DNA of 42,885 nt from Sphingomonas sp. dw_22. GTDB taxonomy: Bacteria > Pseudomonadota > Alphaproteobacteria > Sphingomonadales > Sphingomonadaceae. A program made the position numbers and the translations under genes. This document shows, piece after piece, positions 35,001 to 42,825 of this stretch; positions within the stretch are counted from its first letter, which is position 1, and each line of letters starts with the position of its first letter. The notes beneath the pieces are model-generated. The model saw only the letters and a list, made by a program, of their open reading frames with translations. It was not told where the DNA came from and made no database searches. The stretch is taken from the NCBI RefSeq assembly GCF_018449795.1, contig NZ_JAAVVE010000037.1, forward strand, positions 1 through 42,885, in the 5' to 3' direction.

Positions 35001-35136
35001 GGTCGGCGCTCTCTTCGGCCTGGGGCTGCTCGGCTGCGGGCACCGTCTGCGCATGGGCGGTGGCGGTGAAGCACAGCGCCGACAGGGCGGCACCGGCGGC
35101 AAGCAGGGTGCGATGCCTGCGATCGAAAGTCTTCAT
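32059..35136 (-). CDS. TonB-dependent outer-membrane receptor, probable oligosaccharide importer
   Basis: A 1025-residue outer-membrane active transporter. The signal peptide runs to AHAQ at residue 30, an acidic linker follows, then EIIVTGSRIASPS (about residue 51) opens the plug domain with TLILVDGRRVVPG, IERVDVLTGGASAVYGSDAV and GVVNFVYKKSFEG. The rest is a beta-barrel ending in the C-terminal Phe signature YYAGVRVKF. Sphingomonads use such receptors where Bacteroidetes use SusCD pairs. Being first in an operon with the GH106 rhamnosidase suggests rhamnose-bearing oligosaccharides as ligand. AGGAGAGGG precedes the ATG at 35136. The promoter region is shared with the divergent MFS gene. Confidence 0.92.
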   Translation of the reverse strand: MKTFDRRHRTLLAAGAALSALCFTATAHAQTVPAAEQPQAEESADQAAQTEIIVTGSRIASPSLTSPSPLQAVTADDIAATGDVNIQTVLQRNPAFGTPSATRTNSNFSSTSAGLATINLRNMGSDRTLILVDGRRVVPGVPGSAAVDLNMIPTPFIERVDVLTGGASAVYGSDAVAGVVNFVYKKSFEGIEFNAQKGISERGDDAETVLNLTVGHNFDDGRGNIMFYAGYTDQGRVATADRARSAVDQTSTGNLIKKAGADDANLTAAQQLFDVTRPFNSSIAPQGTFQAGSQTFTYDASGNLKNSFNVNGGPGVAADGFNRAAYQSIAVPVERYVFAGRANYEVTDGISAFLEGTYVSTHSQSRIEPLPLQSAGSLGIFRSVPNGRFNIENYVANPGGGAPVLVRNPLVPDAIFNAATDTNGDGLRDMGFTQRLTQFGDNNQRVSTIDRQSFRIVGGFNGDLSDKWRFEAYFEYGQTTASQQTTGETNVINFADALNVVPDLYDINSNGNTTEAICASAEARARGCVPANIFGANKLSPEALAYLSSIRIRDSRQTQAVASGSVSGALFDLPAGAVQISVGGEYRRETSREIFDPLTNGGLNADVQLVNTAGSFEVTEGFGEIVIPLLKDKPFFHQLDLRGAGRVSHYSTVGTVYTYNGGVEWAPVSDIRLRGVYARAVRAPNIGELFGGATQTFPSGISDPCTGVTLTSTGALSDNCRAATGVLANIQANGSFTRAQSDIQGISGRELTNPNLGVERGTTYTIGAVINPASIHALRNLTLTVDYFHIKVDDAITRLPRQFILNGCYANADASLCSLIRRRPVAAGAFSAGSLELVDTTLNNSGGLNVSGIDVTAGYRQNLTDWGLGDGTADLRVSYSHLIDGYIVPLPGAAKDQFAGEIGTARDKAQVTLGYSDKNWGFSLNNTYIGKSYLDDQFRAQFVLGNGDLAPKNLFAVDAKIYTDLQIHFDPTEHSQFYIGVDNAFDVAPPPIVTGLPGSTQGTETAAGTYDPIGRRYYAGVRVKF

Positions 35137-35231
35137 GATTTTCCCTCTCCTCGACCCTGCCCGCTTTGCGCGGTGCTTCCGGTCAGAACTCCCGACGCCG
35201 GTCTCAAATGCCGGCGAGCGCTGCCAGCATA

Positions 35232-35329
35232 TGGTATACTGGTATGATGAGCAACACTGAACTTGTGAGGCTTAAGTTGCCGCGCGCTTCCGTGCTTGCG
35301 TGATCCATGGAGTTTATATCATCATACCA
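35232..35329. promoter_or_regulatory. Paired operator-like repeats between the receptor and MFS genes
   Basis: TGGTATGATGA (35240-35250) and its exact reverse complement TCATCATACCA (35319-35329) lie about 80 bases centre to centre. A further TGGTATAC (35232-35239) directly precedes the first. TGGTAT/ATACCA half-sites fit FadR-type GntR operators (core T-GGT...ACC-A). They are in the AT-rich middle of the divergent promoter region and may mark looping or a cooperative repressor. Confidence 0.5.
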
Positions 35330-35415
35330 CCTGGCGGCGATCCGTCCGCCGGCACCATGATTCCCGAGATCGGCGAAAAGCCGGCGCGGACGGCATGGCG
35401 AGGGAGAGGCGGGGC

Positions 35416-36678
35416 ATGCGAAAGCGGCATCTGGTGGTCGCGATCCTGGCGGGGTTGTCGGTCATCACTTTCCTCGACAGGATGGTGATTGCGGTCACCG
35501 GCCCGGCGATCCAGCGCGACCTGGCGATCGATCCGGTATCCTGGGGATGGGTGCTCAGCGCCTATGCGCTGGCCTATTCGGCGTTCGAGATTCCCTCGGG
35601 AGCGCTTGGCGACCATCGCGGTTATCGCCGCGAGCTGACGCGCATCACCCTGTGGTGGTCGTTCTTCACGCTGGTCACGGCATTTTGCCGCAATGTCTGG
35701 CAGATCGCGGGGGCGCGCTTCCTGTTCGGTGCCGGCGCGGCGGGCGCCTATCCCAATATCGCGGGCATTCTCTATCGCTGGCTGCCGGCGCGCGAGCGGG
35801 CGCGGGGGCAGGGTGTGATCTGGTCCGCGAGCCGGCTGGGCGGGGCGCTGGCGCCGCTGCTGCTGGTGCCGCTGATGGAAGTGGCGGGATGGCGCACCGT
35901 GTTCGTGGTGATGGGGCTGATCGGCTTCGCCTGGGTGGTGGCGTTCAGGCTGTGGTTCCGCGACCGGCCGGCCGATATGCCGGGGATGACGGCCGAGGAG
36001 CTTGCGGAGATCGGCGGGGAGGAGGACGGGCCACATGGCGGCACGCCATGGCGAGAGCTGTTCGCGCTGCCGCAACTCTGGCTGATCGCGCTCGCCTATT
36101 TCTTCTACTGCTTCGGCGTGTGGTTCTTCTTCAGCTGGTTTCCCACCTGGCTCATCAAGGCGCGGGGCTTCTCGACCGCGGAGATGGGCTTCTATGCCGC
36201 GATCCCCTTCATGCTCGGCGTGGTGAGCAATCTCGCGGGCGGCGTGCTGTGCGACTGGCTGGAGCAGCGGCTGGGCGTGCGCATCGGCTATCGGCTGATC
36301 GCGTCGCTCTGCCTGCTGACCACGGCGGTTTTGCTTTTCGCGATGACGCATGTGCGGGCGCCGGGCGCGGTGATCGTGCTGGCGGGAGCGAGCTTCGCGG
36401 TGATGGACCTGATGCTGCCGAGCGCCTGGGCGATGTGCATGACGATCGGCGGGCGGCATGGCGGCACGGCGACGGCGGTGATGAACACCTTCGGCAATTT
36501 CGGCGGGTTCGTGTGCGCGGTGGCGTTCGGCTATATCGTCGAGGGGACGGGGGACTATGACCTGCCCGTCCAGTGCGTCGCGGCAATGGTGCTGGTGGCG
36601 GCGGGACTGTTCGCGCTCATCGATTGCACGCGTGGACTATCCCGCGCCAAGTCGCCAATTGTCCCGCAACCGGCCTGA
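35416..36678 (+). CDS. MFS transporter, ACS (anion:cation symporter) family
   Basis: A 420-residue inner-membrane carrier with about 12 helices. The start MRKRHLVVAILAGLSVITFLDRMVI, the loop GALGDHRGYRREL and the central loop with ADMPGMTAEELAEIGGEED are typical of the ACS family, which moves hexuronates, tartrate, galactonate and similar acids with a cation. The preferred substrate may therefore be an acidic sugar such as a uronate or an aldonate from the glycan degraded nearby. AGGGAGAGGCGGGG lies upstream of the ATG at 35416. It is divergent from the TonB receptor and followed after 41 bases by a second GntR regulator, which probably controls it. Confidence 0.88.
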   Translation: MRKRHLVVAILAGLSVITFLDRMVIAVTGPAIQRDLAIDPVSWGWVLSAYALAYSAFEIPSGALGDHRGYRRELTRITLWWSFFTLVTAFCRNVWQIAGARFLFGAGAAGAYPNIAGILYRWLPARERARGQGVIWSASRLGGALAPLLLVPLMEVAGWRTVFVVMGLIGFAWVVAFRLWFRDRPADMPGMTAEELAEIGGEEDGPHGGTPWRELFALPQLWLIALAYFFYCFGVWFFFSWFPTWLIKARGFSTAEMGFYAAIPFMLGVVSNLAGGVLCDWLEQRLGVRIGYRLIASLCLLTTAVLLFAMTHVRAPGAVIVLAGASFAVMDLMLPSAWAMCMTIGGRHGGTATAVMNTFGNFGGFVCAVAFGYIVEGTGDYDLPVQCVAAMVLVAAGLFALIDCTRGLSRAKSPIVPQPA

Positions 36679-36719
36679 CGGCTATTGATCGTCCACCATT
36701 TTGAGAAGAAGGTTGCGCC

Positions 36720-37451
36720 GTGACGCTTCCGGCAAATGAAACCATCGTCAGACGCAAGCTGGCGGACGAAGTCTTCGACAGGCTGAAGGCGATGATCGTC
36801 AGCGGCGAACGCAGCCCGGGCGAGACGCTGCCGTCCGAGCGCGAGCTGATGGCGCGCTTCGGCGTCGGCCGGCCCGCGATCCGCGAGGCGATGCAGGCGC
36901 TCTCCAATCTGGGGCTGGTGACGATCAGCCATGGCGAGCGGGCCCGCGTGCGCGAGATCACGGCGCTGGCGGCGATCCGTCAGGTCGATATGGTGGCGCA
37001 GCTGCTGCTCTCGACCTCGCCGGAATCGCTGGAGCATCTGAAGGAGGCGCGCAGCTTCTTCGAGCGCGGCATGGTGCGCCGCGCGGCCGAGATCGCCACT
37101 GCCGAGGATGTGGCGGCGCTGCGGGCGATCGTCGATCAGCAGCGCAGCGCCGCGGGGGACGCGGCCGAGTTCGTGCGGATCGACATGAGCTTCCACAACC
37201 GGATCGCGAAGATCACGGGCAACCCCATCTACAGCGCGGTCAGCGAGATGATGCTCGGCTGGCTGCAGGAATATCACGCGCACATGCTCATCTGGCAGGG
37301 CAAGAGCGAACGCACGCTGAGCGATCATGAAGCCGTGATCGACCGGATCGAAGCGCATGATCCCGACGGCGCCGAGACGCTGATGAGCGGCCATCTGGAG
37401 CGCTCGAACCATCTCTACTCGCACAACCACGAGAGCGAGGCGACGGGCTGA
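36720..37451 (+). CDS. GntR family regulator, FadR subfamily (NanR-like)
   Basis: A 243-residue regulator. The winged helix is at about residues 12-75 (MIVSGERSPGETLPSERELM, then GRPAIREAMQALSNLGLV) and the FCD domain at about 95-230, with RIDMSFHNRIAKITGN and a late SDHEAVIDRI supplying the metal-ligand pattern. Its FCD features recall NanR, which binds N-acetylneuraminate, but the effector here is more likely a sugar acid of this locus. The GTG at 36720 has AGAAGG about 8 bases upstream. It is 41 bases after the MFS gene and convergent with the apiose operon. It is the best candidate to bind the TGGTAT repeats at 35232-35329. Confidence 0.88.
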   Translation: MTLPANETIVRRKLADEVFDRLKAMIVSGERSPGETLPSERELMARFGVGRPAIREAMQALSNLGLVTISHGERARVREITALAAIRQVDMVAQLLLSTSPESLEHLKEARSFFERGMVRRAAEIATAEDVAALRAIVDQQRSAAGDAAEFVRIDMSFHNRIAKITGNPIYSAVSEMMLGWLQEYHAHMLIWQGKSERTLSDHEAVIDRIEAHDPDGAETLMSGHLERSNHLYSHNHESEATG

Positions 37452-37459
37452 GGCCCGTC
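37442..37459. terminator. Hairpin spanning two convergent stop codons
   Basis: GACGGGC and GCCCGTC form a 7-bp stem with the loop TGAG. It overlaps the ends of the GntR gene and of apnL, with no T-run. It could stop both transcripts. Confidence 0.45.
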
Positions 37460-39263
37460 AGGCGATCGCGATGCGCGCGGTTTCGTAGGCGTCGAGGCTG
37501 ATCTTTCCGGGTGCGCCGTCGAGCATGACGTCGCAGGGTTCGGCGGTGATGTTGGCGAGCAGCACGACGGTGCTTTCCGGACCCTCCGCCCCAACCGCGC
37601 GTACCCGGTCCGGCGCGGAGGAGCGGCAGGCGCGGCGCGGGAGGCCGGCGAGCGCGGCGAGGTCGCGCACCGCGGCGAAGACCGGGCGCGGGCCGTCTCC
37701 GCCCAGCACTCCGAACGGGCCGGTCAGCGCGCCGAGCGTCAGCAGTTCGAGCGCCGCCGCTTCGCTGGCGGCGGCATAGCCCAGCGCCCAGGCGGCGGCG
37801 AAGCGACCCTCCTGGCGGGGATCGACTTCCGCCATCGCGATGCGGCGGCGGCCGGGATTGTCCATCGTCCGCGACCCATAGGGGTTCTGGCGCATCCCGA
37901 TCGTGCTCGGACCCAGCCGATAGGGCTTCGCGCCGATGATCCCCCGCGCCGAGCGGACGATATGGGGCAGGGCCTCCAGCGTCTGCATGACGCTGAGATC
38001 GTCGGCGGCATGGACGATCGGGCAGGTGGCATGCGTCACGAAATCGAGCAGCGCGACTGGCGGGCGCTTGCGGTTCAGCTCGGTGAAATAGCTGAACATG
38101 CCCCCGCCGAGCGGGATGCCCGGAAACGCGCGCCGGGCGGCGGCATAGACATGCTCCAGCGGCGGGCAGGCGGGCCAGGCGCTGCCGGGCGGCGTCGATT
38201 GCAGGTCGGGCGCGGGGAAGACTGACACGGCATCGGGTGCAAGTCCGGCCCGGGCGGCATGATCGGCGATGGTGCGCAATTCCGCATCGAGATTGCCGGT
38301 CGCGGCGAGCACGCATTCCAGCGTGGCGCGGGCTTTGGATCGCCGCGCGACCTCCGCCAGAGCCGCCATTTCGGCGGCGCCGTGGCCGGCATGCGCGGCG
38401 AAGGTGAGCAGCAGATCCTGCACGCCCAGCGTTTCGAGAGCGTCCATCCGCGCTAGCGTCGCCGCCGCCTCGGCGGGCGTGACGACCAGGCCGATGCGCG
38501 GCATCGGGCCGACCCGGTCGCCGAGTACGATTTCGACCGGCGCACCTGTCGCGACGGTGGCGGGGGGCGGCGTTCCTTCGATGTCGATCCGCACCGACTG
38601 GCGGTTGGCGCTTCCCGCCGGCACGACATAGGGCCATGGCAGCGCCAGCGGGCGGACATAGGTCTTGTAGGAAGCGTCGGACCAGTTGCGCTGGTCCTCC
38701 ATCTCAAACACGTCGCCCTCCATGCGGCAGGCGATGGCGACGCCTTCCTGCCGGTGGATCAGCGCGCGGATATCGGTGAAGGGCTGCCAGGGATCGATCA
38801 GCACCGGGAATTGCGACTGGACCGCCTGGCCGTCGCCATGCTCGACGGTGAGCGGCGCGCCGGCCAGCGCTGCCGGGTGGAGCACGCAGAAGCCGAGCCG
38901 GTTGGTGACGAAGTCCGCCCCGGCCACCGCGTCCACGGTGAAATCGAGGCCGGTGGGCGAGGCGGCGATCGTGGCCGCGTAGCGCAGCACGGCGCCGTCG
39001 GGATCCCGCACCGACGCCTCATAGGTGATCGACACTTCCCCGGGCGCTTCGGACAGCTTGAGGTCGCGGATCGCCGGCACCGGCGTGCCCCAATCGCGGT
39101 CGCGCACCAGATACTGGATGCCGCGCAGCATCTCGGCGCTGCCGACGCGGACCGCGCGGACATTCCCTTCGAGCAGTTCGAACGAAAGCGGCCCTACCGC
39201 GAACCGGAGCGGCTCCGGTTCGGCTTCGTCGGTGCCGTAGAGCGCGTCAGCGCGGCGCGACAT
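37458..39263 (-). CDS. apnL: D-apionate lactonase
   Basis: Hydrolyses D-apionolactone to D-apionate, the second step of D-apiose catabolism. The 601-residue protein has the three-part layout of ApnL: an N-terminal beta-rich domain (residues ~1-225; LYGTDEAEPEPLRFAVGPLS, AEMLRGIQYLVRDRDWGTPV), a central TIM-barrel-like domain (~235-500; PRIGLVVTPAEAAATLARMD, GGGMFSYFTELNRKRPP, MRQNPYGSRTMDNPG) and a small C-terminal beta domain (ESTVVLLANITAEPCDVML). I recognise these blocks as those of a family annotated as D-apionate lactonase; catalytic residues are not known to me. The ATG at 39263 has AAGGA about 11 bases upstream and overlaps the end of the dehydrogenase gene by 17 bases. Last gene of the operon. 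Confidence 0.75.
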   Translation of the reverse strand: MSRRADALYGTDEAEPEPLRFAVGPLSFELLEGNVRAVRVGSAEMLRGIQYLVRDRDWGTPVPAIRDLKLSEAPGEVSITYEASVRDPDGAVLRYAATIAASPTGLDFTVDAVAGADFVTNRLGFCVLHPAALAGAPLTVEHGDGQAVQSQFPVLIDPWQPFTDIRALIHRQEGVAIACRMEGDVFEMEDQRNWSDASYKTYVRPLALPWPYVVPAGSANRQSVRIDIEGTPPPATVATGAPVEIVLGDRVGPMPRIGLVVTPAEAAATLARMDALETLGVQDLLLTFAAHAGHGAAEMAALAEVARRSKARATLECVLAATGNLDAELRTIADHAARAGLAPDAVSVFPAPDLQSTPPGSAWPACPPLEHVYAAARRAFPGIPLGGGMFSYFTELNRKRPPVALLDFVTHATCPIVHAADDLSVMQTLEALPHIVRSARGIIGAKPYRLGPSTIGMRQNPYGSRTMDNPGRRRIAMAEVDPRQEGRFAAAWALGYAAASEAAALELLTLGALTGPFGVLGGDGPRPVFAAVRDLAALAGLPRRACRSSAPDRVRAVGAEGPESTVVLLANITAEPCDVMLDGAPGKISLDAYETARIAIA

Positions 39264-40269
39264 CGACCGCGCGTCCTTCGGCGGCGCTGCGATAGGCGGC
39301 ATCGACCAGCGCGAGCGTGCGCAGATTGTCATGGCCGGACGTCGCGGGCGCGCGGCCCGTGGCCAGACATTCGACCCAGTGCCGCTGGATCGCCACGACG
39401 CTTTCCTGGATGCCGTGCCACGGCTTCTCCCCCCAGGCCGGCAGCGGCGGGGAGACGTCGCGCGTCTCGATGCTCTCGCGATTCTCGACGACCAGGCGAT
39501 AGCCCGCTTCCAGCCGCATCCGCCCATGATCGCCATCGACCTCGATCAGCGTCTGGGGGAAGGGATCGTCGTGGATCGGCGTCGCATAGCTGCAATCGAC
39601 GATACTGGTCGCGCGGTCGCCATGCCCGAGCAGGATTGTCGCGACATCCTCGCCGCGGATCGCCGGATTGACGCGCTGGGTGCGACAGAAGAGCGTCGTC
39701 GCCTCGCCCATCACGAAGCGGGCGATATCGAGGACGTGGATGCCGAGATCCTCGATGATGAAGCGCTCGCCCTCGGCCAGATAGGGCTGCGCCGCATAGA
39801 CGTCAAAGCCCGAGCGGAAGGCGAAGCGCGCGAAGAAGGGCGTGCCGATCGCGCCCGCCTCGATCGCGGCGCGGACGGCGCGGATCGGAGCCTGCCAGCG
39901 GAAATTCTCATGGACCATCATCGCCACGCCCGCGGCATCGCAGGCGGCGACCATCGCCCGGGCATCCTCGAACGTCGCAGCGAGCGGCTTCTGGCAGATG
40001 ACCGGCACGCCATGCCGCGCGGCGAGCTCGACCAGCGCGCGGTGGCTGGGCGGGGTAGTGGCGATGTCGACGAAATCGAGCCGTTCGGCGGCGAGCATCG
40101 CGGCCGCGTCGGCATAGCGCGCGGCGATGCCGAACTGATCGCCGGTAGCGGCCAGCCGGGCCGGATCGGTATCGCAGATCGCGACGATCTCGACTCCGTC
40201 GAGGTCGTGCCAGGCGTGGAGCTGGTTGGCGGCGAAGAAGCCGCAGCCGATGAGACCGCCGCGCAGCAT
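39247..40269 (-). CDS. apsD: Gfo/Idh/MocA oxidoreductase, probable D-apiose dehydrogenase
   Basis: NAD-dependent sugar dehydrogenase of 340 residues. The Rossmann motif is GLIGCGFFAANQLHAW at the N-terminus; VICQKPLA replaces the usual EKP with QKP; the C-terminal domain has DLGIHVLDIARFVMG with the catalytic-type His of the family. D-apiose dehydrogenase (ApsD), which oxidises D-apiose to D-apionolactone, belongs to this family and is encoded beside apnL, as here. The family alone is firm; the apiose specificity rests mainly on the adjacent lactonase. The ATG at 40269 shares one base with the permease stop, so the whole set is translationally coupled. Cytoplasmic. Confidence 0.8.
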   Translation of the reverse strand: MLRGGLIGCGFFAANQLHAWHDLDGVEIVAICDTDPARLAATGDQFGIAARYADAAAMLAAERLDFVDIATTPPSHRALVELAARHGVPVICQKPLAATFEDARAMVAACDAAGVAMMVHENFRWQAPIRAVRAAIEAGAIGTPFFARFAFRSGFDVYAAQPYLAEGERFIIEDLGIHVLDIARFVMGEATTLFCRTQRVNPAIRGEDVATILLGHGDRATSIVDCSYATPIHDDPFPQTLIEVDGDHGRMRLEAGYRLVVENRESIETRDVSPPLPAWGEKPWHGIQESVVAIQRHWVECLATGRAPATSGHDNLRTLALVDAAYRSAAEGRAVDVAPR

Positions 40270-41297
40270 CAGGCGGCCGCCGCCGCGCGCCGGATCGCGA
40301 CGCGGTGCTGGAGCCGCGCCTGGGCGCCGTCGAGCAGCACCGCGGCGATGATCACCAGCCCCTTGATCACCATCTGCCAGAAGGCGCTGACGCCCATCAT
40401 CACCATACCGTCCCCCAATACGCCGATCACCGCGGCGCCGACCAAAGTGCCGAGGATCGTGCCGCGCCCGCCGCTCATCGAAGCGCCGCCGAGTACCGCC
40501 GCGGCGATCGCGTTGAGCTCGAAGGTCTCGCCGGTCGCGGGATGCGCGGCCTGGAGCTCGGAAGCGATGATCAGACCCACCACGGCGGCGCAGAAGCCGG
40601 AGACCATATAGGTGACGATCAGCACCCGCCCGACCCGGATGCCGGAGAGCGCGGCGGCGACGGCGTTGCCGCCGACCGCGTAGATCTGCCGCCCGAGCGG
40701 GGTGCGCATCGTCACATAGGCGGCGAGCGCGGCGATGACGGCGAGGATCCATACCGAGACCGGCAGGCCGAGCAGATAGCCGCCGCCGATCACCGGGAAG
40801 CCGGACGTGCCGTAATAGGCGTCGCCGACCAGATCGGGGAAGGTCCGCCCGTCCGACGAAAGCAGCGCCGCGCCGCGCACCACATAGAGCGTGCCCAGCG
40901 TGGCGATGAACGGCGCGACCTTGAGCCGGGCGACCAGCAATCCGTTGACCAGTCCGATCAAGACGCCGAGCGCGAGCACGATCAGGACGATCTCGAACAG
41001 GTTGAAGCGCACCAGCATGTCGCTGCCGACGGGCACCCCGTTCAGCATCAGGAAGCCCGCGACCATGCCGGTGAGGCCCGCGACCGAGCCGACCGACAGG
41101 TCGATCCCGCCGGCGACGATCACATAGGTGAGGCCGATCGCCAGGATCGCGTTCAGGGCGACGTGCTTCAGCATCAGCACCATGTTGGCGCTGCTCAGGA
41201 AATTGGGTGCCGCGGCCGAGAATATGGCGAGCACGACGACCAATGCGATCACCGTCCTCAGCCGCATCAGCAAGAGCAGCGTGTCGCCTCCCATCAT
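40269..41297 (-). CDS. ABC sugar transporter permease (RbsC-like)
   Basis: A 342-residue inner-membrane permease of the ribose-type importers. About ten hydrophobic segments are visible, and LTYVIVAGGIDLSVGSVAGL is the family signature, with GTILGTLVGAAVIGVLGDGM near the C-terminus. One permease gene is present, so it would act as a homodimer with the RbsA-like ATPase. The start may be ATG 41297 or the adjacent ATG 41294; AAGGGGG just upstream suits the second slightly better. It is 7 bases from the ATPase gene and one base overlapped with the dehydrogenase, making apiose the likely cargo by context. Confidence 0.9.
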   Translation of the reverse strand: MMGGDTLLLLMRLRTVIALVVVLAIFSAAAPNFLSSANMVLMLKHVALNAILAIGLTYVIVAGGIDLSVGSVAGLTGMVAGFLMLNGVPVGSDMLVRFNLFEIVLIVLALGVLIGLVNGLLVARLKVAPFIATLGTLYVVRGAALLSSDGRTFPDLVGDAYYGTSGFPVIGGGYLLGLPVSVWILAVIAALAAYVTMRTPLGRQIYAVGGNAVAAALSGIRVGRVLIVTYMVSGFCAAVVGLIIASELQAAHPATGETFELNAIAAAVLGGASMSGGRGTILGTLVGAAVIGVLGDGMVMMGVSAFWQMVIKGLVIIAAVLLDGAQARLQHRVAIRRAAAAA

Positions 41298-41304
41298 GCC
41301 CCCT

Positions 41305-42825
41305 TCATGCCGCCTCGGCCCGCGGATTCGCGGCGGCGGTTATCGTGTCATGGTCCGCGTCGCCACACGGCAGGTCCAGCGCGATGACGCCTTCGCGCAT
41401 CACCAGCACGCGATCGGCCAAGGCGGTAAGCTCATCGAGCTCGGACGTCGCGAAGAGAACACCCAGCCCCTCGTCGGCGAGGCGGCGGATCAGGCGATAT
41501 TGCTCGGCCTTGGCGCCGACATCGACCCCGCGCGTCGGTTCGTCGAGCAGCAGCACCTTGGGCCGGGTGAGGAGCGCCTTGCCGATCACCACCTTCTGCT
41601 GGTTGCCGCCCGAAAGCGTGGTGACGGGCGTGTCTGGCCCCGCCGTCTTGATCGCGAGATCGCTGGTCGAGGCGGCGACGGCCGATGCCTCGCGCGCGGG
41701 ATCGAGGTAAAACAGGCGGGTGAACCGGCGCAGGCTCGCCAGCGTCAGGTTGCGCGCGACCGAGAAGGTGCCGACGAAGCCGGCATGGCGGCGATCCTCG
41801 GGCACGAGCGCGACGCCCGCCGCCATCCTCCCGCATATATCGCGCCGGCTGATATCGGCACCGGCGACCGTGACGCTTCCCGCCGCATCGCGACGGCAGC
41901 CCATGATCGATTCGAGCAATTCGGTCCGCCCGGCGCCTAGCAGGCCATAGATGCCGACGATCTCCCCGGTGCGAACCGACAGCGAGACATGATCGACGAC
42001 GAAGCCGCCGCGCTCGCGCGGCAGCGTGAGATCGGTGACGCGCAGCACTTCGCCGCCCAGCGCGCCGCGCACGCAATCCGCACGGGCGGGCGCGTCCCGG
42101 CCGATCATCTGACGGACGATCCACGGCACGTCGACGTCGCGCATCTCGGCGGTCGCGACCAGGCGGCCGTCGCGTAGCACGGTGACGTGGTCGCCGATCC
42201 GTTTCAGCTCCTCCAGCCGGTGCGAGATATAGACGATGGCGACGCCGCGTTCCTTGAGTTCCGCGATCACGCCGAACAGCGTCTCCGCCTCGGCGGCGCT
42301 GAGCGCCGATGTCGGCTCGTCGAGGATCAGCACGCGGGCATCCTGGGCGAGGGCGCGGGCGATCTCGACGATCTGCTGCTGGCCGATGGTGAGCGAGGAG
42401 ACCAGCGCGCGCGGATCGAGCGGATGGCGCAGCCAGGCCAGCACTTCGCGGGCGCGGGTGATCTCCGAACCCTGGTCGATATCGATGCCCAGCCGGCAGC
42501 GCTCGCGGCCGATGAAGATATTCTCGGCGATGCTGAGATTGGCGAACAGGCTGAGTTCCTGGAACACCATGCACACGCCCTGGCGTGCGGCGGCGGCGGG
42601 ATCGGCGAAGGTCACTTCCGCGCCGTCGAGGAGCAGCCGGCCGCCGCTCGGCTGCTCGACCCCGGCGATGATCTTCATCAGCGTCGACTTGCCGGCACCA
42701 TTCTCGCCGATCAGCACGTTGACCGCGCCGGCATGAACCTCGAAATCCACGGCATCGAGCGCCTGGACTCCCGGATAGAGCTTCGACACGCCTTCGGCGC
42801 GGAGGCGAGGGGCCGGGGCGTTCAC
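41305..42825 (-). CDS. ABC sugar transporter ATP-binding protein (RbsA-like, two fused NBDs)
   Basis: A 506-residue cytoplasmic ATPase with tandem nucleotide-binding domains. NBD1 has Walker A GENGAGKST at residues 40-48, signature LTIGQQQIVEIARAL and Walker B VLILDEPTSALS. NBD2 has the degenerate Walker A GLLGAGRTE usual for RbsA, with an intact LSGGNQQKVVIGKAL and VLLLDEPTRGVDVG. The start is a GTG at 42825 whose first bases overlap the upstream stop (GTGA), so it is coupled to the gene entering from the window edge. Powers uptake of the monosaccharide bound by that upstream partner. Confidence 0.92.
   Translation of the reverse strand: MNAPAPRLRAEGVSKLYPGVQALDAVDFEVHAGAVNVLIGENGAGKSTLMKIIAGVEQPSGGRLLLDGAEVTFADPAAAARQGVCMVFQELSLFANLSIAENIFIGRERCRLGIDIDQGSEITRAREVLAWLRHPLDPRALVSSLTIGQQQIVEIARALAQDARVLILDEPTSALSAAEAETLFGVIAELKERGVAIVYISHRLEELKRIGDHVTVLRDGRLVATAEMRDVDVPWIVRQMIGRDAPARADCVRGALGGEVLRVTDLTLPRERGGFVVDHVSLSVRTGEIVGIYGLLGAGRTELLESIMGCRRDAAGSVTVAGADISRRDICGRMAAGVALVPEDRRHAGFVGTFSVARNLTLASLRRFTRLFYLDPAREASAVAASTSDLAIKTAGPDTPVTTLSGGNQQKVVIGKALLTRPKVLLLDEPTRGVDVGAKAEQYRLIRRLADEGLGVLFATSELDELTALADRVLVMREGVIALDLPCGDADHDTITAAANPRAEAA

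Noticed and set aside
33190..35247. A 685-codon open frame on the + strand antisense to the TonB receptor.
   Set aside because: Composition is typical of an antisense shadow, and the receptor frame has signal peptide, plug motifs and the C-terminal Phe signature.
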